DNA from: Acidobacteriota bacterium
GTDB taxonomy: Bacteria > Acidobacteriota > Terriglobia > Terriglobales > Acidobacteriaceae
DNA: 7,128 bases
Direction of reading: 5' to 3'
NCBI GenBank assembly: GCA_021810815.1
Contig: JAJZHR010000119.1
Coordinates: 1 to 7,128 of the forward strand
This document shows positions 1 through 5,828 of the stretch, in pieces (the stretch's first letter is position 1; the number at the start of each line of letters is the position of its first letter). A program made the position numbers and the translations under genes. Under the pieces are notes generated by a model, which was not told the origin of the DNA, did not search any database, and worked only from the letters and a program-made list of their open reading frames with translations.

Positions 1-570
1 GCGCGATGAAAGGCACGGCGCCGCCGGCCGGTCCCACAGCGTGTATCCGGCCTCTTTCGCGAGCGCACGAATCTCGGCTTTCGTCAGACCTGCCTCGGCC
101 AGCGGAGCAAGCACTGCATGTTCCTCAGCCGCGCGCTGCCCGGGCCGGTAGTCCTGCCGGTCATCTGCATTCATGCCGTAGGCGATATGCGCAAAACCAA
201 GTTGCGCGGCCAGTGCTCTCATGCCGTCAAACAATTCTGTCTTGCAATGAAAGCATCGATCGGCATCGTTGCGTGCGTACTCGGGTTTATCGAGTTCCTC
301 GGTCTGGATCACGCGCAGCGGCATCCCCCGCGTCGCGGCAAAGGAACGGGCCTGCTCCAGGTCACGCCGCGCGAGGCTCGGTGAATCGGCCAGCACAGCC
401 AGCATACGGTCGCCCAGCACACGATGCGCCGTGGCGGCCAGAAAAGCTGAGTCGACTCCGCCCGAGTAGGCAACCATCACGCTGCCGCGTGCGCGCAGTT
501 GTGCTTCGAGCCGCTGAAGCTTTTCATGCGCGCGGGCCGTCTCCGCCATGGTCTGCACAGTCGCCGCCAT
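1..570 (-). CDS. larE: ATP-dependent sacrificial sulfur transferase LarE, N-terminal part (cut by the window edge)
   Basis: Partial gene: 190 codons are read from ATG at 570 to the left edge with no stop. LarE proteins are PP-loop ATPases that adenylate a pyridinium dinucleotide carboxylate and transfer sulfur to it from a cysteine, a step in making the nickel-pincer cofactor of lactate racemase and relatives; the enzyme is cytoplasmic. Visible motifs are the PP-loop SGGVDS (residues 36-41), RCFHCK (105-110), YGMNADD followed by DYRPG (131-144), and PAAPCLSSR (about 182-190). Cys186 in the last motif probably corresponds to the sulfur-donating cysteine, but some LarE proteins use three cysteines and an Fe-S cluster, and the missing C-terminus is needed to decide. 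No larB or larC lies in the window. An in-frame ATG at 549 is the alternative start; neither ATG has a clear Shine-Dalgarno sequence. The family call is strong; the substrate in this organism is unknown. Confidence 0.9.
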   Translation of the reverse strand, partial: MAATVQTMAETARAHEKLQRLEAQLRARGSVMVAYSGGVDSAFLAATAHRVLGDRMLAVLADSPSLARRDLEQARSFAATRGMPLRVIQTEELDKPEYARNDADRCFHCKTELFDGMRALAAQLGFAHIAYGMNADDRQDYRPGQRAAEEHAVLAPLAEAGLTKAEIRALAKEAGYTLWDRPAAPCLSSR

Positions 571-577
571 AGGTGGG

Positions 578-583
578 ATTATA
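578..583 (-). promoter_or_regulatory. Perfect -10 box (TATAAT) for larE, implying a leaderless mRNA
   Basis: On the minus strand TATAAT ends 7 bases before the ATG at 570. Since a -10 box spans roughly -12 to -7, transcription would start at about 570-572, on or next to the A of the start codon. No recognisable -35 hexamer or extended -10 (TGn) lies upstream, so activity is not certain. The absence of a Shine-Dalgarno sequence before the ATG fits a leaderless transcript. Confidence 0.5.
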
Positions 584-627
584 CGCCGGGGCGAATTGCG
601 TTCCTGCGGGGCGTCGTGATGCTGCGG

Positions 628-633
628 TATACT
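628..633 (+). promoter_or_regulatory. Candidate -10 box (TATACT) for the secreted-protein gene
   Basis: TATACT matches the -10 consensus at 5 of 6 positions. It would place the transcription start near 640 and leave a leader of about 29 nt before the ATG at 669. I see no convincing -35 hexamer at 16-18 bp spacing. It lies back to back with the larE -10 box, so the 98-bp gap would hold two divergent promoters. Confidence 0.35.
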
Positions 634-655
634 CCAGACGCATTCTGAAATCGAC

Positions 656-661
656 AGGGGG
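656..661 (+). promoter_or_regulatory. Ribosome binding site that fixes the start at 669
   Basis: AGGGGG lies 7 nt before ATG 669. This selects 669 over the in-frame GTG-type codon at 573, which would add 32 residues ahead of the signal peptide and run through the promoter region. Confidence 0.6.
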
Positions 662-668
662 TAGTTCG

Positions 669-1190
669 ATGCAGTTGAAGTCAATTACAACATTGATGGG
701 CGCGGGCACATTGGCCGTGGCTTTGATGGCAATGCCCGCAAGCATGACAGCGCAAGGCGGAGGAACGGTGCTGAAGGCTGCCGATGCGCAAAAGCTGCTG
801 CCATCCGCCGTGTACTACAAGGCGCAGTCTGCCAGTACGCAGTTGCGTAACTCCGGTGGGGTCAAGTTTGCCGACGGTTATTACATGCTGGCGACGATGG
901 TAGATACCAGCGGCTATTCGAGCGACGTGGCATCCAAGTATCAGGCTTACCTGCTGACAGAAGTTCCGATTAAGATTGGCGGTAAGGCCTTGCCCGCGGG
1001 AGCATGGGGCATTGGATTCATTGGCGGCAACAAGTTTGTCGTCACCGACATTGGAGCGCATGATGCACTGACCGTCAGCTACGCCACCGATGATGCAATC
1101 AAGCGCCCGACGCCTTTGCAGGTATTGGCGGACCCTTCCGGCGGATTTCGGCTGTATGCAGGACGGAAGTACGTGCAGATCTCTCGCTGA
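669..1190 (+). CDS. Small secreted protein of unknown function
   Basis: 173 residues. The N-terminus is a Sec-type signal peptide: Lys4, a hydrophobic core at about 8-23 (TLMGAGTLAVALMAMP) and a probable signal peptidase I site near MTA-Q (28/29). The mature part of about 145 residues has no further membrane segment and no cysteine. It is rich in short alternating hydrophobic stretches, suggesting a mostly beta fold. The segment IKIGGKALPAGAWGIGFI (101-118) resembles the 'GG-x-LPAG-x-Y/W' pattern of secreted DUF2911-type beta proteins, but the match is too short to assign the family. The start is set by AGGGGG 7 nt upstream, and the signal peptide begins directly at this ATG. It stands alone, divergent from larE and convergent with the regulator gene. 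I do not recognise its function; envelope or extracellular location is the only supported inference. Confidence 0.82.
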   Translation: MQLKSITTLMGAGTLAVALMAMPASMTAQGGGTVLKAADAQKLLPSAVYYKAQSASTQLRNSGGVKFADGYYMLATMVDTSGYSSDVASKYQAYLLTEVPIKIGGKALPAGAWGIGFIGGNKFVVTDIGAHDALTVSYATDDAIKRPTPLQVLADPSGGFRLYAGRKYVQISR

Positions 1191-1232
1191 GTAACTACGA
1201 CTTGCTGTGCGCTTCGCCGATTGTTGCATGCG

Positions 1233-1280
1233 AAGGGGTTCTTTCTGCCAGTCCTGGAGAAAGAGCCCTTTCCGTTTGTC
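1233..1280 (+). terminator. Long hairpin, likely terminator of the secreted-protein gene
   Basis: AAGGGGTTCTTTCT (1233-1246) pairs along its whole length with AGAAAGAGCCCTTT (1258-1271), 14 pairs including two G-U wobbles. The intervening bases contain CCA/TGG that can extend the stem after a bulged G. The tail CCGTTTGTCTT is only moderately T-rich, so termination may be imperfect. It lies 43 bp past the stop at 1190 in the convergent gap. Read in the other direction there is no T-tract, so it is less likely to serve the regulator gene; I see no separate terminator for that operon between 1191 and 1369. Confidence 0.5.
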
Positions 1281-1369
1281 TTCAAGATTTGAAGCGAAGC
1301 GATCCCTCGAACCTGCTGACACTTCAAGCCGATTCGCGGCACGGAAGAAACGAGTACGTCAACGCGCGC

Positions 1370-2824
1370 CTAGGGTACGGCAGGCAGGCGATCGGGGCCT
1401 CGCTCAACGATAGAGGGTGCGGATTTCTCCGCCACCAGACCGGCCAGATTGTACTTGCCGACCTTGTAGCCCAGGTCGCTGCGTGAGAGTCCGAGCCTGC
1501 GAGCTGCTTCAGCTTGCACACCCTTTGCCAAATCCAGCGATCGCGCGATGAGCGACTTTTCCAGACGCATCAGCGTGTCGCGCAGGTCGAGATCTGCAGG
1601 AAGCTGCGCGGCCAGAGCTTCAACCTGGCCTCGCACTGAGTCACTCTGCGGCAGTGCGGTTGCAGGCTGAAGGATAAAGTCTTCTGGATTCAGATCCGTG
1701 CCCTTGCCGAGAATGAGCGCGCGCTCCAGCAGGTTGCGCAGTTCACGAACATTTCCAGGAAAGCTGTAATGCGAAAGCTTGTCGAGTGCTTCCGGGCTTA
1801 GCTGCTTTGCCGGCACCTTCATCTCTTCTGCGATACGCTGGCAAAGAGCCTGGCACAGTTCGCCGATGTCCTCCGGGCGCTCCCGCAGCGGAGCGAGGTG
1901 AATGGGCACCACGGCAAGGCGGTAGTAAAGATCCTCGCGGAACAATCCGTTTAACACGCGCTCCTTCAAGTCGCGATGAGTCGCAGCAAGCACGCGAACA
2001 TTGACACGGCGCGTCGCGGTGGAGCCAACTCTTTGAATCTCTCCGTCGGCAAGAACCCGCAGCAGCTTCGCCTGCGCGGCTGGTGACATCTCCGCAACCT
2101 CATCCAGAAACAGCGTGCCTTCGTGTGCGGCTTCAAAAAGACCGGCGCGCGATTTGTCCGCTCCCGTAAAGGCTCCGCGCTCGTGACCGAACAACTCGCT
2201 TTCCAGCAATGTCTCTGTCACCGCAGCGCAATTGATGGCGATGAAGGGCCGCGAAGCGCGCAGGCTGTTGCGGTGAATGGCTCGGGCAACCAACTCCTTG
2301 CCTGTTCCAGTTTCCCCGGTGATGAGCACGGTGGTGTTCGTGGGCGCAACGCGGCCAATGAGGTCCCGCACTGCGCGCACACCGGCGCTATGGCCCAGAA
2401 TGTCGTCTGCGCCTTCCAGCTTGCGCACGGTGGTCTTCAACACAGCATTTTCGCGCATCAGCGCAGTGCGCTCCGCCGCCCTTCGCACGGTTGCGCGGAC
2501 AACATCGGGCACGAACGGTTTGCTCAGGAAATCAAAGGCACCCTCGCGCATGCTTTCCACCGCGAGCTCCACCGTTCCCACCGCCGTGAGAAAGATAACC
2601 GACGTGGTGGGATCATCTTCCATGGAGGCGTGCAGAACATCGAGGCCGGTTCCATCCGGCATCTTCTGGTCTGTCAGAACCACATCAAAGTCGCTTCGGC
2701 GCAGACAGTTGATCGCCTCGGCTGCTCCCTGCGCCTGTGTGACCATATGCCCGTCGCGGCGAAGATTGACGTCGAGGATTCTCCTCATTCCCGCTTCATC
2801 GTCTACTACCAGAACGTTCGCCAT
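1370..2824 (-). CDS. NtrC-family sigma-54-dependent response regulator
   Basis: 484 residues, the full three-domain layout. Receiver domain 3-118: acidic pocket D8/D9, phospho-acceptor D52 in VVLTDQKMP, T80, K102. AAA+ sigma-54 activator domain about 140-370: Walker A GETGTGKE (170-177), sigma-54 contact loop GAFTGA (217-222), Walker B TLFLDE (237-242), arginine residues in FREDLYYRL (R296, R302), sensor II GNVREL (357-362). C-terminal Fis-type helix-turn-helix about 418-460, with QAEAARRLGLSRSDLGYKV. When phosphorylated, such proteins form ATPase rings that remodel sigma-54 RNA polymerase at -24/-12 promoters. All key residues are present, so it should be active. GGAGG (2831-2835) lies 6 nt before the ATG. 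It follows the kinase gene by 28 bp, hence a cognate pair. A short non-conserved tail of about 24 residues follows the HTH. Targets are inferred: its own operon, from the sites at 5500-5613. Confidence 0.95.
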   Translation of the reverse strand: MANVLVVDDEAGMRRILDVNLRRDGHMVTQAQGAAEAINCLRRSDFDVVLTDQKMPDGTGLDVLHASMEDDPTTSVIFLTAVGTVELAVESMREGAFDFLSKPFVPDVVRATVRRAAERTALMRENAVLKTTVRKLEGADDILGHSAGVRAVRDLIGRVAPTNTTVLITGETGTGKELVARAIHRNSLRASRPFIAINCAAVTETLLESELFGHERGAFTGADKSRAGLFEAAHEGTLFLDEVAEMSPAAQAKLLRVLADGEIQRVGSTATRRVNVRVLAATHRDLKERVLNGLFREDLYYRLAVVPIHLAPLRERPEDIGELCQALCQRIAEEMKVPAKQLSPEALDKLSHYSFPGNVRELRNLLERALILGKGTDLNPEDFILQPATALPQSDSVRGQVEALAAQLPADLDLRDTLMRLEKSLIARSLDLAKGVQAEAARRLGLSRSDLGYKVGKYNLAGLVAEKSAPSIVERGPDRLPAVP

Positions 2825-2852
2825 GTGCAGCCTCCGCTACCCATCTGTTGTG

Positions 2853-4142
2853 CTATCGCGCCAGCGTCATGGTGAATACCACCGACCCATCGGAATTTGA
2901 ACTGACCCAGAGATTGCCGCCATGCGCCATGGCGACTCCGCGAGCGATTGCAAGTCCAAGCCCCGTGCCTCCGGGCTTGGTGGTAAAGAACGGCTCGAAG
3001 ATGCGAGACAGGTTCTCCTCGGAGATCTGCATGCCGGAGTTCTCGACATCAATCCGCACCGTGCCATTCTCTGACAAGCTGCGCAGCTTCACTTTTCCGC
3101 CCGCCGGCGTGGCATCAATTGCATTGAGAGAAAGATTCAGCAAAGCGCCTTCCACCTGCGCGGCATCGATTTCCACGACGCTGTCATCAACCGGTCCGCA
3201 AGCGACATCGATTGAGCCTCCGGATGCGCGCACCCGCGAGACCTCGGCGACGTGATGGAGAATGTCTGCCAGCGCAATCTGGGAGCGCTGTGGCCGCGAA
3301 GGCCGGGCATAGGTGAGGAAATCCCCGGTCAGCTTTTCCAGCCGCCGGGCCTCTCTCGCGGCAATGGCAAACATCTCCTCGCGCTCAATGCTGCTGCCCT
3401 CCGGGTAGCTCGCCGTGGCAAGAGAGCTGACGATCATCGCGACCGGGTTGCGAATCTCGTGTGCGATGCCGCTGGCGAACCGGCCCACTGCCGCAAGCTT
3501 CTCCTGCTCGACCAGAGACTCGCGCGCAAGTTCGAGCTCCGTCATCTTTTCGTAGAGGCTGGCCTGCTTCCGATTGAGCTGATCCACGAGATACCAGACC
3601 AGCGGGCCCATGAGCGCGTAAATCACTGCGATCATGCCGGACTCAAGATACTCCGTGCGGCGCGCCGGAGGGTGGAGCATGAAATAGTGCACGCTCCACC
3701 AGAAGATCATCCCCACGGAGCCGACGACGGCCAGCAGCGTCTGGAACAGCCCGCAATGATAGGCGCACTGCAGGATGGGGATCGCAAGGAGCACGAAGTA
3801 CGGCGAGTCATCGCGATTCGTGAGAAACGCAAGCGCCACCGCAAGGGCAAAGATGCCGATCGAGGAGAGCGCCGTTTCCAGGTGGGCCGTCCGCTCCGAG
3901 ATACCATCGGATTGCCCCTGCAGCCACAGCACTTCAACAATCTTTGCCGAGAAGCTGAGCCCCAGCAAAAAGATGACCCAGCCCGATGGCTCGCCGAGTA
4001 GTGATGCAAACAGGGTGTGTAGCAGGAGCAGCACGGCGATGACAAACAGGGCAAGCACGCAAAAGGCAAGCTGCTGCCTTCGAAATGCCTGCGATTCGAT
4101 CTGCGCGATCGACGGAACCCTGTGCCTCATCGACGTCGTCAT
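2853..4142 (-). CDS. Membrane sensor histidine kinase, NtrB-like catalytic core
   Basis: 429 residues. About six membrane helices come first (roughly 25-49, 54-74, 93-107, 115-131, 132-154, 168-186) with only short loops, so the input is probably sensed within or near the membrane; I recognise no PAS, HAMP or periplasmic domain. A coiled linker (about 187-215) leads to a HisKA domain with the phospho-accepting His228 in GIAHEIRNP. The ATPase domain follows: N box NLSLNAIDA (336-344), F box FEPFFTTK (383-389), G2 box GGTGLGLAIA (391-400). The G1 box reads NSGMQI instead of the usual DNGPGI, so the adenine-contacting Asp is Asn368. Partner: the sigma-54 regulator 28 bp downstream. Start: ATG 4142 is preceded by a weak GAGTGAG about 8 nt upstream; ATG 4130 is an alternative. 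The role (kinase and probably phosphatase of the regulator) is secure by family; the signal is unknown. Confidence 0.92.
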   Translation of the reverse strand: MTTSMRHRVPSIAQIESQAFRRQQLAFCVLALFVIAVLLLLHTLFASLLGEPSGWVIFLLGLSFSAKIVEVLWLQGQSDGISERTAHLETALSSIGIFALAVALAFLTNRDDSPYFVLLAIPILQCAYHCGLFQTLLAVVGSVGMIFWWSVHYFMLHPPARRTEYLESGMIAVIYALMGPLVWYLVDQLNRKQASLYEKMTELELARESLVEQEKLAAVGRFASGIAHEIRNPVAMIVSSLATASYPEGSSIEREEMFAIAAREARRLEKLTGDFLTYARPSRPQRSQIALADILHHVAEVSRVRASGGSIDVACGPVDDSVVEIDAAQVEGALLNLSLNAIDATPAGGKVKLRSLSENGTVRIDVENSGMQISEENLSRIFEPFFTTKPGGTGLGLAIARGVAMAHGGNLWVSSNSDGSVVFTMTLAR

Positions 4143-4171
4143 TTTGATTACTCACTCATACTATGCCTGAC

Positions 4172-4200
4172 CTTTGCCTGCCGGCGAACCGGCTTTGCCT
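4172..4200 (-). repeat. Intergenic UUCG hairpin flanked by 8-bp direct repeats (DUF2231-kinase gap)
   Basis: On the transcribed minus strand GCCGG-TTCG-CCGGC (4193-4180) forms a 5-bp GC stem with a UUCG loop. On the plus strand it is flanked by two copies of CTTTGCCT (4172-4179 and 4193-4200). It starts just after the DUF2231 stop codon, and there is no T-tract after it. A stability or processing element is more likely than a terminator. With a 5-bp stem, chance occurrence is possible. Confidence 0.35.
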
Positions 4201-4760
4201 CAATCCGTACGGCTCTCTGCCGGTTCTTGCGCTTCTGTGGCTGTCGCCGAAGTAGCGCCATCGCTTGCCGGCATCTCCGCATGGACGCCAAATTCGTGCA
4301 CCAGGCGGCCGCCGGCGTGCGCGGTGTTGACCAGATAGAGAATGCCGACGCTGTAAAAGACAAGATAGGCAAGCGGCATGAACGTGGACGAGAGGCGCGT
4401 CTCCTGACGGTGGAGGATGCGGGGAAGCGCAATCATGCCCAGCAGAATCACGGAGAGACCTACAAAGAGCAAGCGCGTCTCGGATGCAAGATTCTCATGC
4501 GCCGTCAGCACGGCATCCACGCCGCCGCCCCGCTCCGCGAGTTCACCGGCTGCTTCCCCGGTCGCGGCAGCAACGAACAGACTCACCGTGCCGAGAAGAA
4601 GAATCAGGAGGCCTGCATACCGGTAAGGCAGTCCTTTAGCCGGCGAAAGTGCAGCCCCAATGAGAAGAAAGAGAGGGCTCAGCAGCAGCAGGACAATCGG
4701 GAAATGGATAACGAGCGGATGAAGCGACTCCCAGGCTGGAATGGGTGGAAGATGCATCAT
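4200..4760 (-). CDS. DUF2231-type four-helix membrane protein
   Basis: 186 residues from ATG 4760. Four membrane helices are visible (about 16-37, 48-66, 96-116, 126-146), with conserved-looking features of the DUF2231 group: LHPLVIHFP (13-21), TGEAAGE (67-73), a histidine at 88 (AHEN), and HAGG followed by VHEFGVH (148-160). The intramembrane and edge histidines (14, 19, 88, 148) resemble heme-ligand patterns, and the family is often suspected of being cytochrome-like, but no function is established. The C-terminal 25 residues are a polar Ala/Thr/Glu tail. Start: AAAAGAGG (4774-4767) sits 6 nt before ATG 4760. The upstream ATG at 4793 would add 11 residues but lies inside the 3' arm of a strong hairpin and has no Shine-Dalgarno sequence. 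It lies between the exported rubrerythrin and the kinase, so a membrane redox partner or part of the sensing system is plausible but inferred. Confidence 0.85.
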   Translation of the reverse strand: MMHLPPIPAWESLHPLVIHFPIVLLLLSPLFLLIGAALSPAKGLPYRYAGLLILLLGTVSLFVAAATGEAAGELAERGGGVDAVLTAHENLASETRLLFVGLSVILLGMIALPRILHRQETRLSSTFMPLAYLVFYSVGILYLVNTAHAGGRLVHEFGVHAEMPASDGATSATATEAQEPAESRTD

Positions 4761-4766
4761 GGGCGG

Positions 4767-4774
4767 CCTCTTTT
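4767..4774 (-). promoter_or_regulatory. Ribosome binding site that favours start 4760 for the DUF2231 gene
   Basis: On the minus strand AAAAGAGG is followed by CCGCCC and then ATG 4760, an ordinary 6-nt spacing. ATG 4793 is preceded by CTTCGGG within a hairpin loop and stem, with no Shine-Dalgarno match. Confidence 0.55.
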
Positions 4775-4783
4775 CGGGTTCGA

Positions 4784-4811
4784 TGGCGTCCATCCCGAAG
4801 AATGGACGCCA
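4784..4811 (-). repeat. Strong 10-12 bp hairpin with cUUCGg loop after the rubrerythrin gene
   Basis: On the minus strand TGGCGTCCAT (4811-4802) pairs perfectly with ATGGACGCCA (4793-4784). The 8-nt interior TCTTCGGG can add a U-G and a C-G pair and close with a UUCG tetraloop, the very stable C(UUCG)G form. It begins 6 nt past the rubrerythrin stop. No T-tract follows (next bases TCGAACCCG), so it is not a classic intrinsic terminator. It could protect the rubrerythrin mRNA 3' end or mark a processing site. The annotatable ATG 4793 lies in its 3' arm. Confidence 0.65.
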
Positions 4812-4816
4812 CGGGA

Positions 4817-5446
4817 TCAGGAGATCTTTTCGAATTTCTCCTTAGGAGTGAAGCAGGACGGGCATTTTGCAAAGCTCAGTTCCTGCGTCGTGAATCCGCA
4901 CTTCGGGCAGACGAAGTAGGTGCCTGCCTGACTGCCTTTCAGATGGTCAAGCTGGGTGAGCGCGGCAGAGTAGAGCTTTGCATGCTCAGCCTCGGCGGTC
5001 TTGGCAAAGTTCAAGCTCTTGATGGCGGCGAGATTGTGGTCCTTTCGGGCCTGACTCAGAAAATCGGGATACATATGGTCGCGTTCATAGGTCTCGCCCT
5101 TGATAGCGGCTTCGAGATTCTCGCGCGTGGATTTCACCACCGGCGCCTCAATCTTCGCTGCGGGAGTGGCGCCCATCTTTCGGATGACTGCAGCGTGATT
5201 GCCAGCATGAATCTCTTCTGCCCGCGCAGCGGCACGGAAGAGACTGGCGACCTGACCGTATCCCTCGCTGTCTGCCTTTCCCGCAAAGGCCAGGTAGCGG
5301 GCATGTGCGTTACTTTCGCCGTTGTAGGCCGCCTGCATGTTCTCAAGCGTGGTAGCTGCCCGTGCTCCGGCGGCAAAGAGAATCAAAGTGCATGCAACAA
5401 GCACCATTTTTATCTTGTTGCCGATGGGGGATTCCGCGTGATTCAT
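4817..5446 (-). CDS. Exported rubrerythrin with C-terminal rubredoxin-like domain
   Basis: 209 residues. Rubrerythrins reduce hydrogen peroxide at a non-heme diiron site, fed with electrons through a rubredoxin-type iron. Diiron ligand motifs lie on four helices: GES (E44), AEEIH (E77/E78, H80), GETYE (E118, E121) and EAEH (E152, E154, H155). The rubredoxin-like Cys4 site is CPKCG (C180, C183) and CPSC (C195, C198). Unusually, residues 1-30 form a Sec-type signal peptide: Lys residues, the core VLVACTLILFAAG, and the site ARA-A. The mature length of about 179 is normal for the family, so the enzyme appears to work outside the cytoplasm. AAGGAG (5455-5460 on the complement) lies 8 nt before the ATG; Met14 is a less likely start. 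First gene of a four-gene block, behind a sigma-54 promoter candidate. Peroxide as substrate and the electron donor are inferred. Confidence 0.92.
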   Translation of the reverse strand: MNHAESPIGNKIKMVLVACTLILFAAGARAATTLENMQAAYNGESNAHARYLAFAGKADSEGYGQVASLFRAAARAEEIHAGNHAAVIRKMGATPAAKIEAPVVKSTRENLEAAIKGETYERDHMYPDFLSQARKDHNLAAIKSLNFAKTAEAEHAKLYSAALTQLDHLKGSQAGTYFVCPKCGFTTQELSFAKCPSCFTPKEKFEKIS

Positions 5447-5499
5447 GACGACTCCTTCTGTGTGGGACCCGATGACGGGCCGGAATACACAAGCGGTAT

Positions 5500-5516
5500 T
5501 GCACGCACGATGCCAA
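5500..5516 (-). promoter_or_regulatory. Sigma-54 (-24/-12) promoter of the rubrerythrin operon
   Basis: The minus strand reads TTGGCATCGTGCGTGCA, against the consensus YTGGCACGRNNNTTGCW. The -24 half YTGGCA matches fully, the -12 half matches 4 of 5, and the invariant GG and GC are exactly 10 bp apart. The predicted transcription start is about 5489, giving a leader of about 43 nt before the ATG at 5446. The operon it would drive ends with a sigma-54 activator gene, which makes the call more credible. Not verified with a scoring matrix. Confidence 0.6.
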
Positions 5517-5595
5517 CGCTCCCCAGGGCGGCGCGTTGAATGGCGGTGCTCTGCATCATTCAGACCGCGCGGGCAGACGGGTCCAGTGCAAAGAT

Positions 5596-5613
5596 TTTGA
5601 CATCCACGTCAAA
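5596..5613. promoter_or_regulatory. Perfect inverted repeat, candidate enhancer (UAS) for the NtrC-type regulator
   Basis: TTTGAC-ATCCAC-GTCAAA is a perfect 6-6-6 dyad. Its centre lies about 116 bp upstream of the predicted sigma-54 start near 5489, within the usual -80 to -150 range for enhancer-binding protein sites. It contains a TTGACA string but no -10 box at 17 bp on either strand, so a sigma-70 -35 box is less likely. Only one full copy is seen, whereas such activators often use two. The 5-6-5 core TTGAC-N6-GTCAA also has the geometry of CRP/FNR-family sites, which is the main alternative. Confidence 0.5.
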
Positions 5614-5828
5614 GGTTTTGGACGGACGGAGCGCGTTGATCGCTCGACATCGCCGCACTCTGGAGCGCGGAGGATGCACAGCGATTCGAACCAATTCAAG
5701 AGCTTGACCGACCCATTTCCGCTATTCGCCTTTGAATTCCTGCGATGAGCGGTGTTTCGCCATGTGCCCTTCAGGCAAGGCCGCGGGGTTTGAGCGGATC
5801 CTGGCGAAGCGCCGACGTGCGGAGCGAA

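Noticed and set aside
6..572. Plus-strand 188-residue frame over the left end
   Set aside because: It is antisense to larE, whose PP-loop and cysteine motifs are unmistakable, and its product is Arg/Pro/Ala-rich with no family features.
601..626. GG-N10-GC spacing upstream of the secreted-protein gene
   Set aside because: Only the GG and GC dinucleotides match; the TGGCA and TTGC contexts are missing, and a -10 box is a better promoter candidate there.
2123..4001. Long plus-strand open frames antisense to the regulator and kinase (2123-2875, 2277-2900, 3252-4001)
   Set aside because: They mirror the codon structure of two well-supported minus-strand genes, lack ribosome binding sites and show no protein motifs.
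4149..4160. Four-codon frame ATGAGTGAGTAA just before the kinase start on the minus strand
   Set aside because: Too short to support as a leader peptide; the GAGTGAG part is more simply a weak ribosome binding site for the kinase.
4122..5539. Plus-strand frames antisense to the DUF2231 and rubrerythrin genes (4122-4919, 4745-5539)
   Set aside because: The opposite strand carries clear DUF2231 and rubrerythrin proteins with motifs and ribosome binding sites; these frames have neither.
5531..5639. 9-mer GCGCGTTGA repeated exactly 100 bp apart (5531 and 5631)
   Set aside because: A single pair with unrelated flanks and no dyad symmetry; chance is adequate in GC-rich DNA.
5660..5710. tRNA-like T-loop on the minus strand (GGTTCGAATC)
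   Set aside because: No acceptor stem, anticodon arm or D arm can be built around it; the match is confined to the T-loop string.
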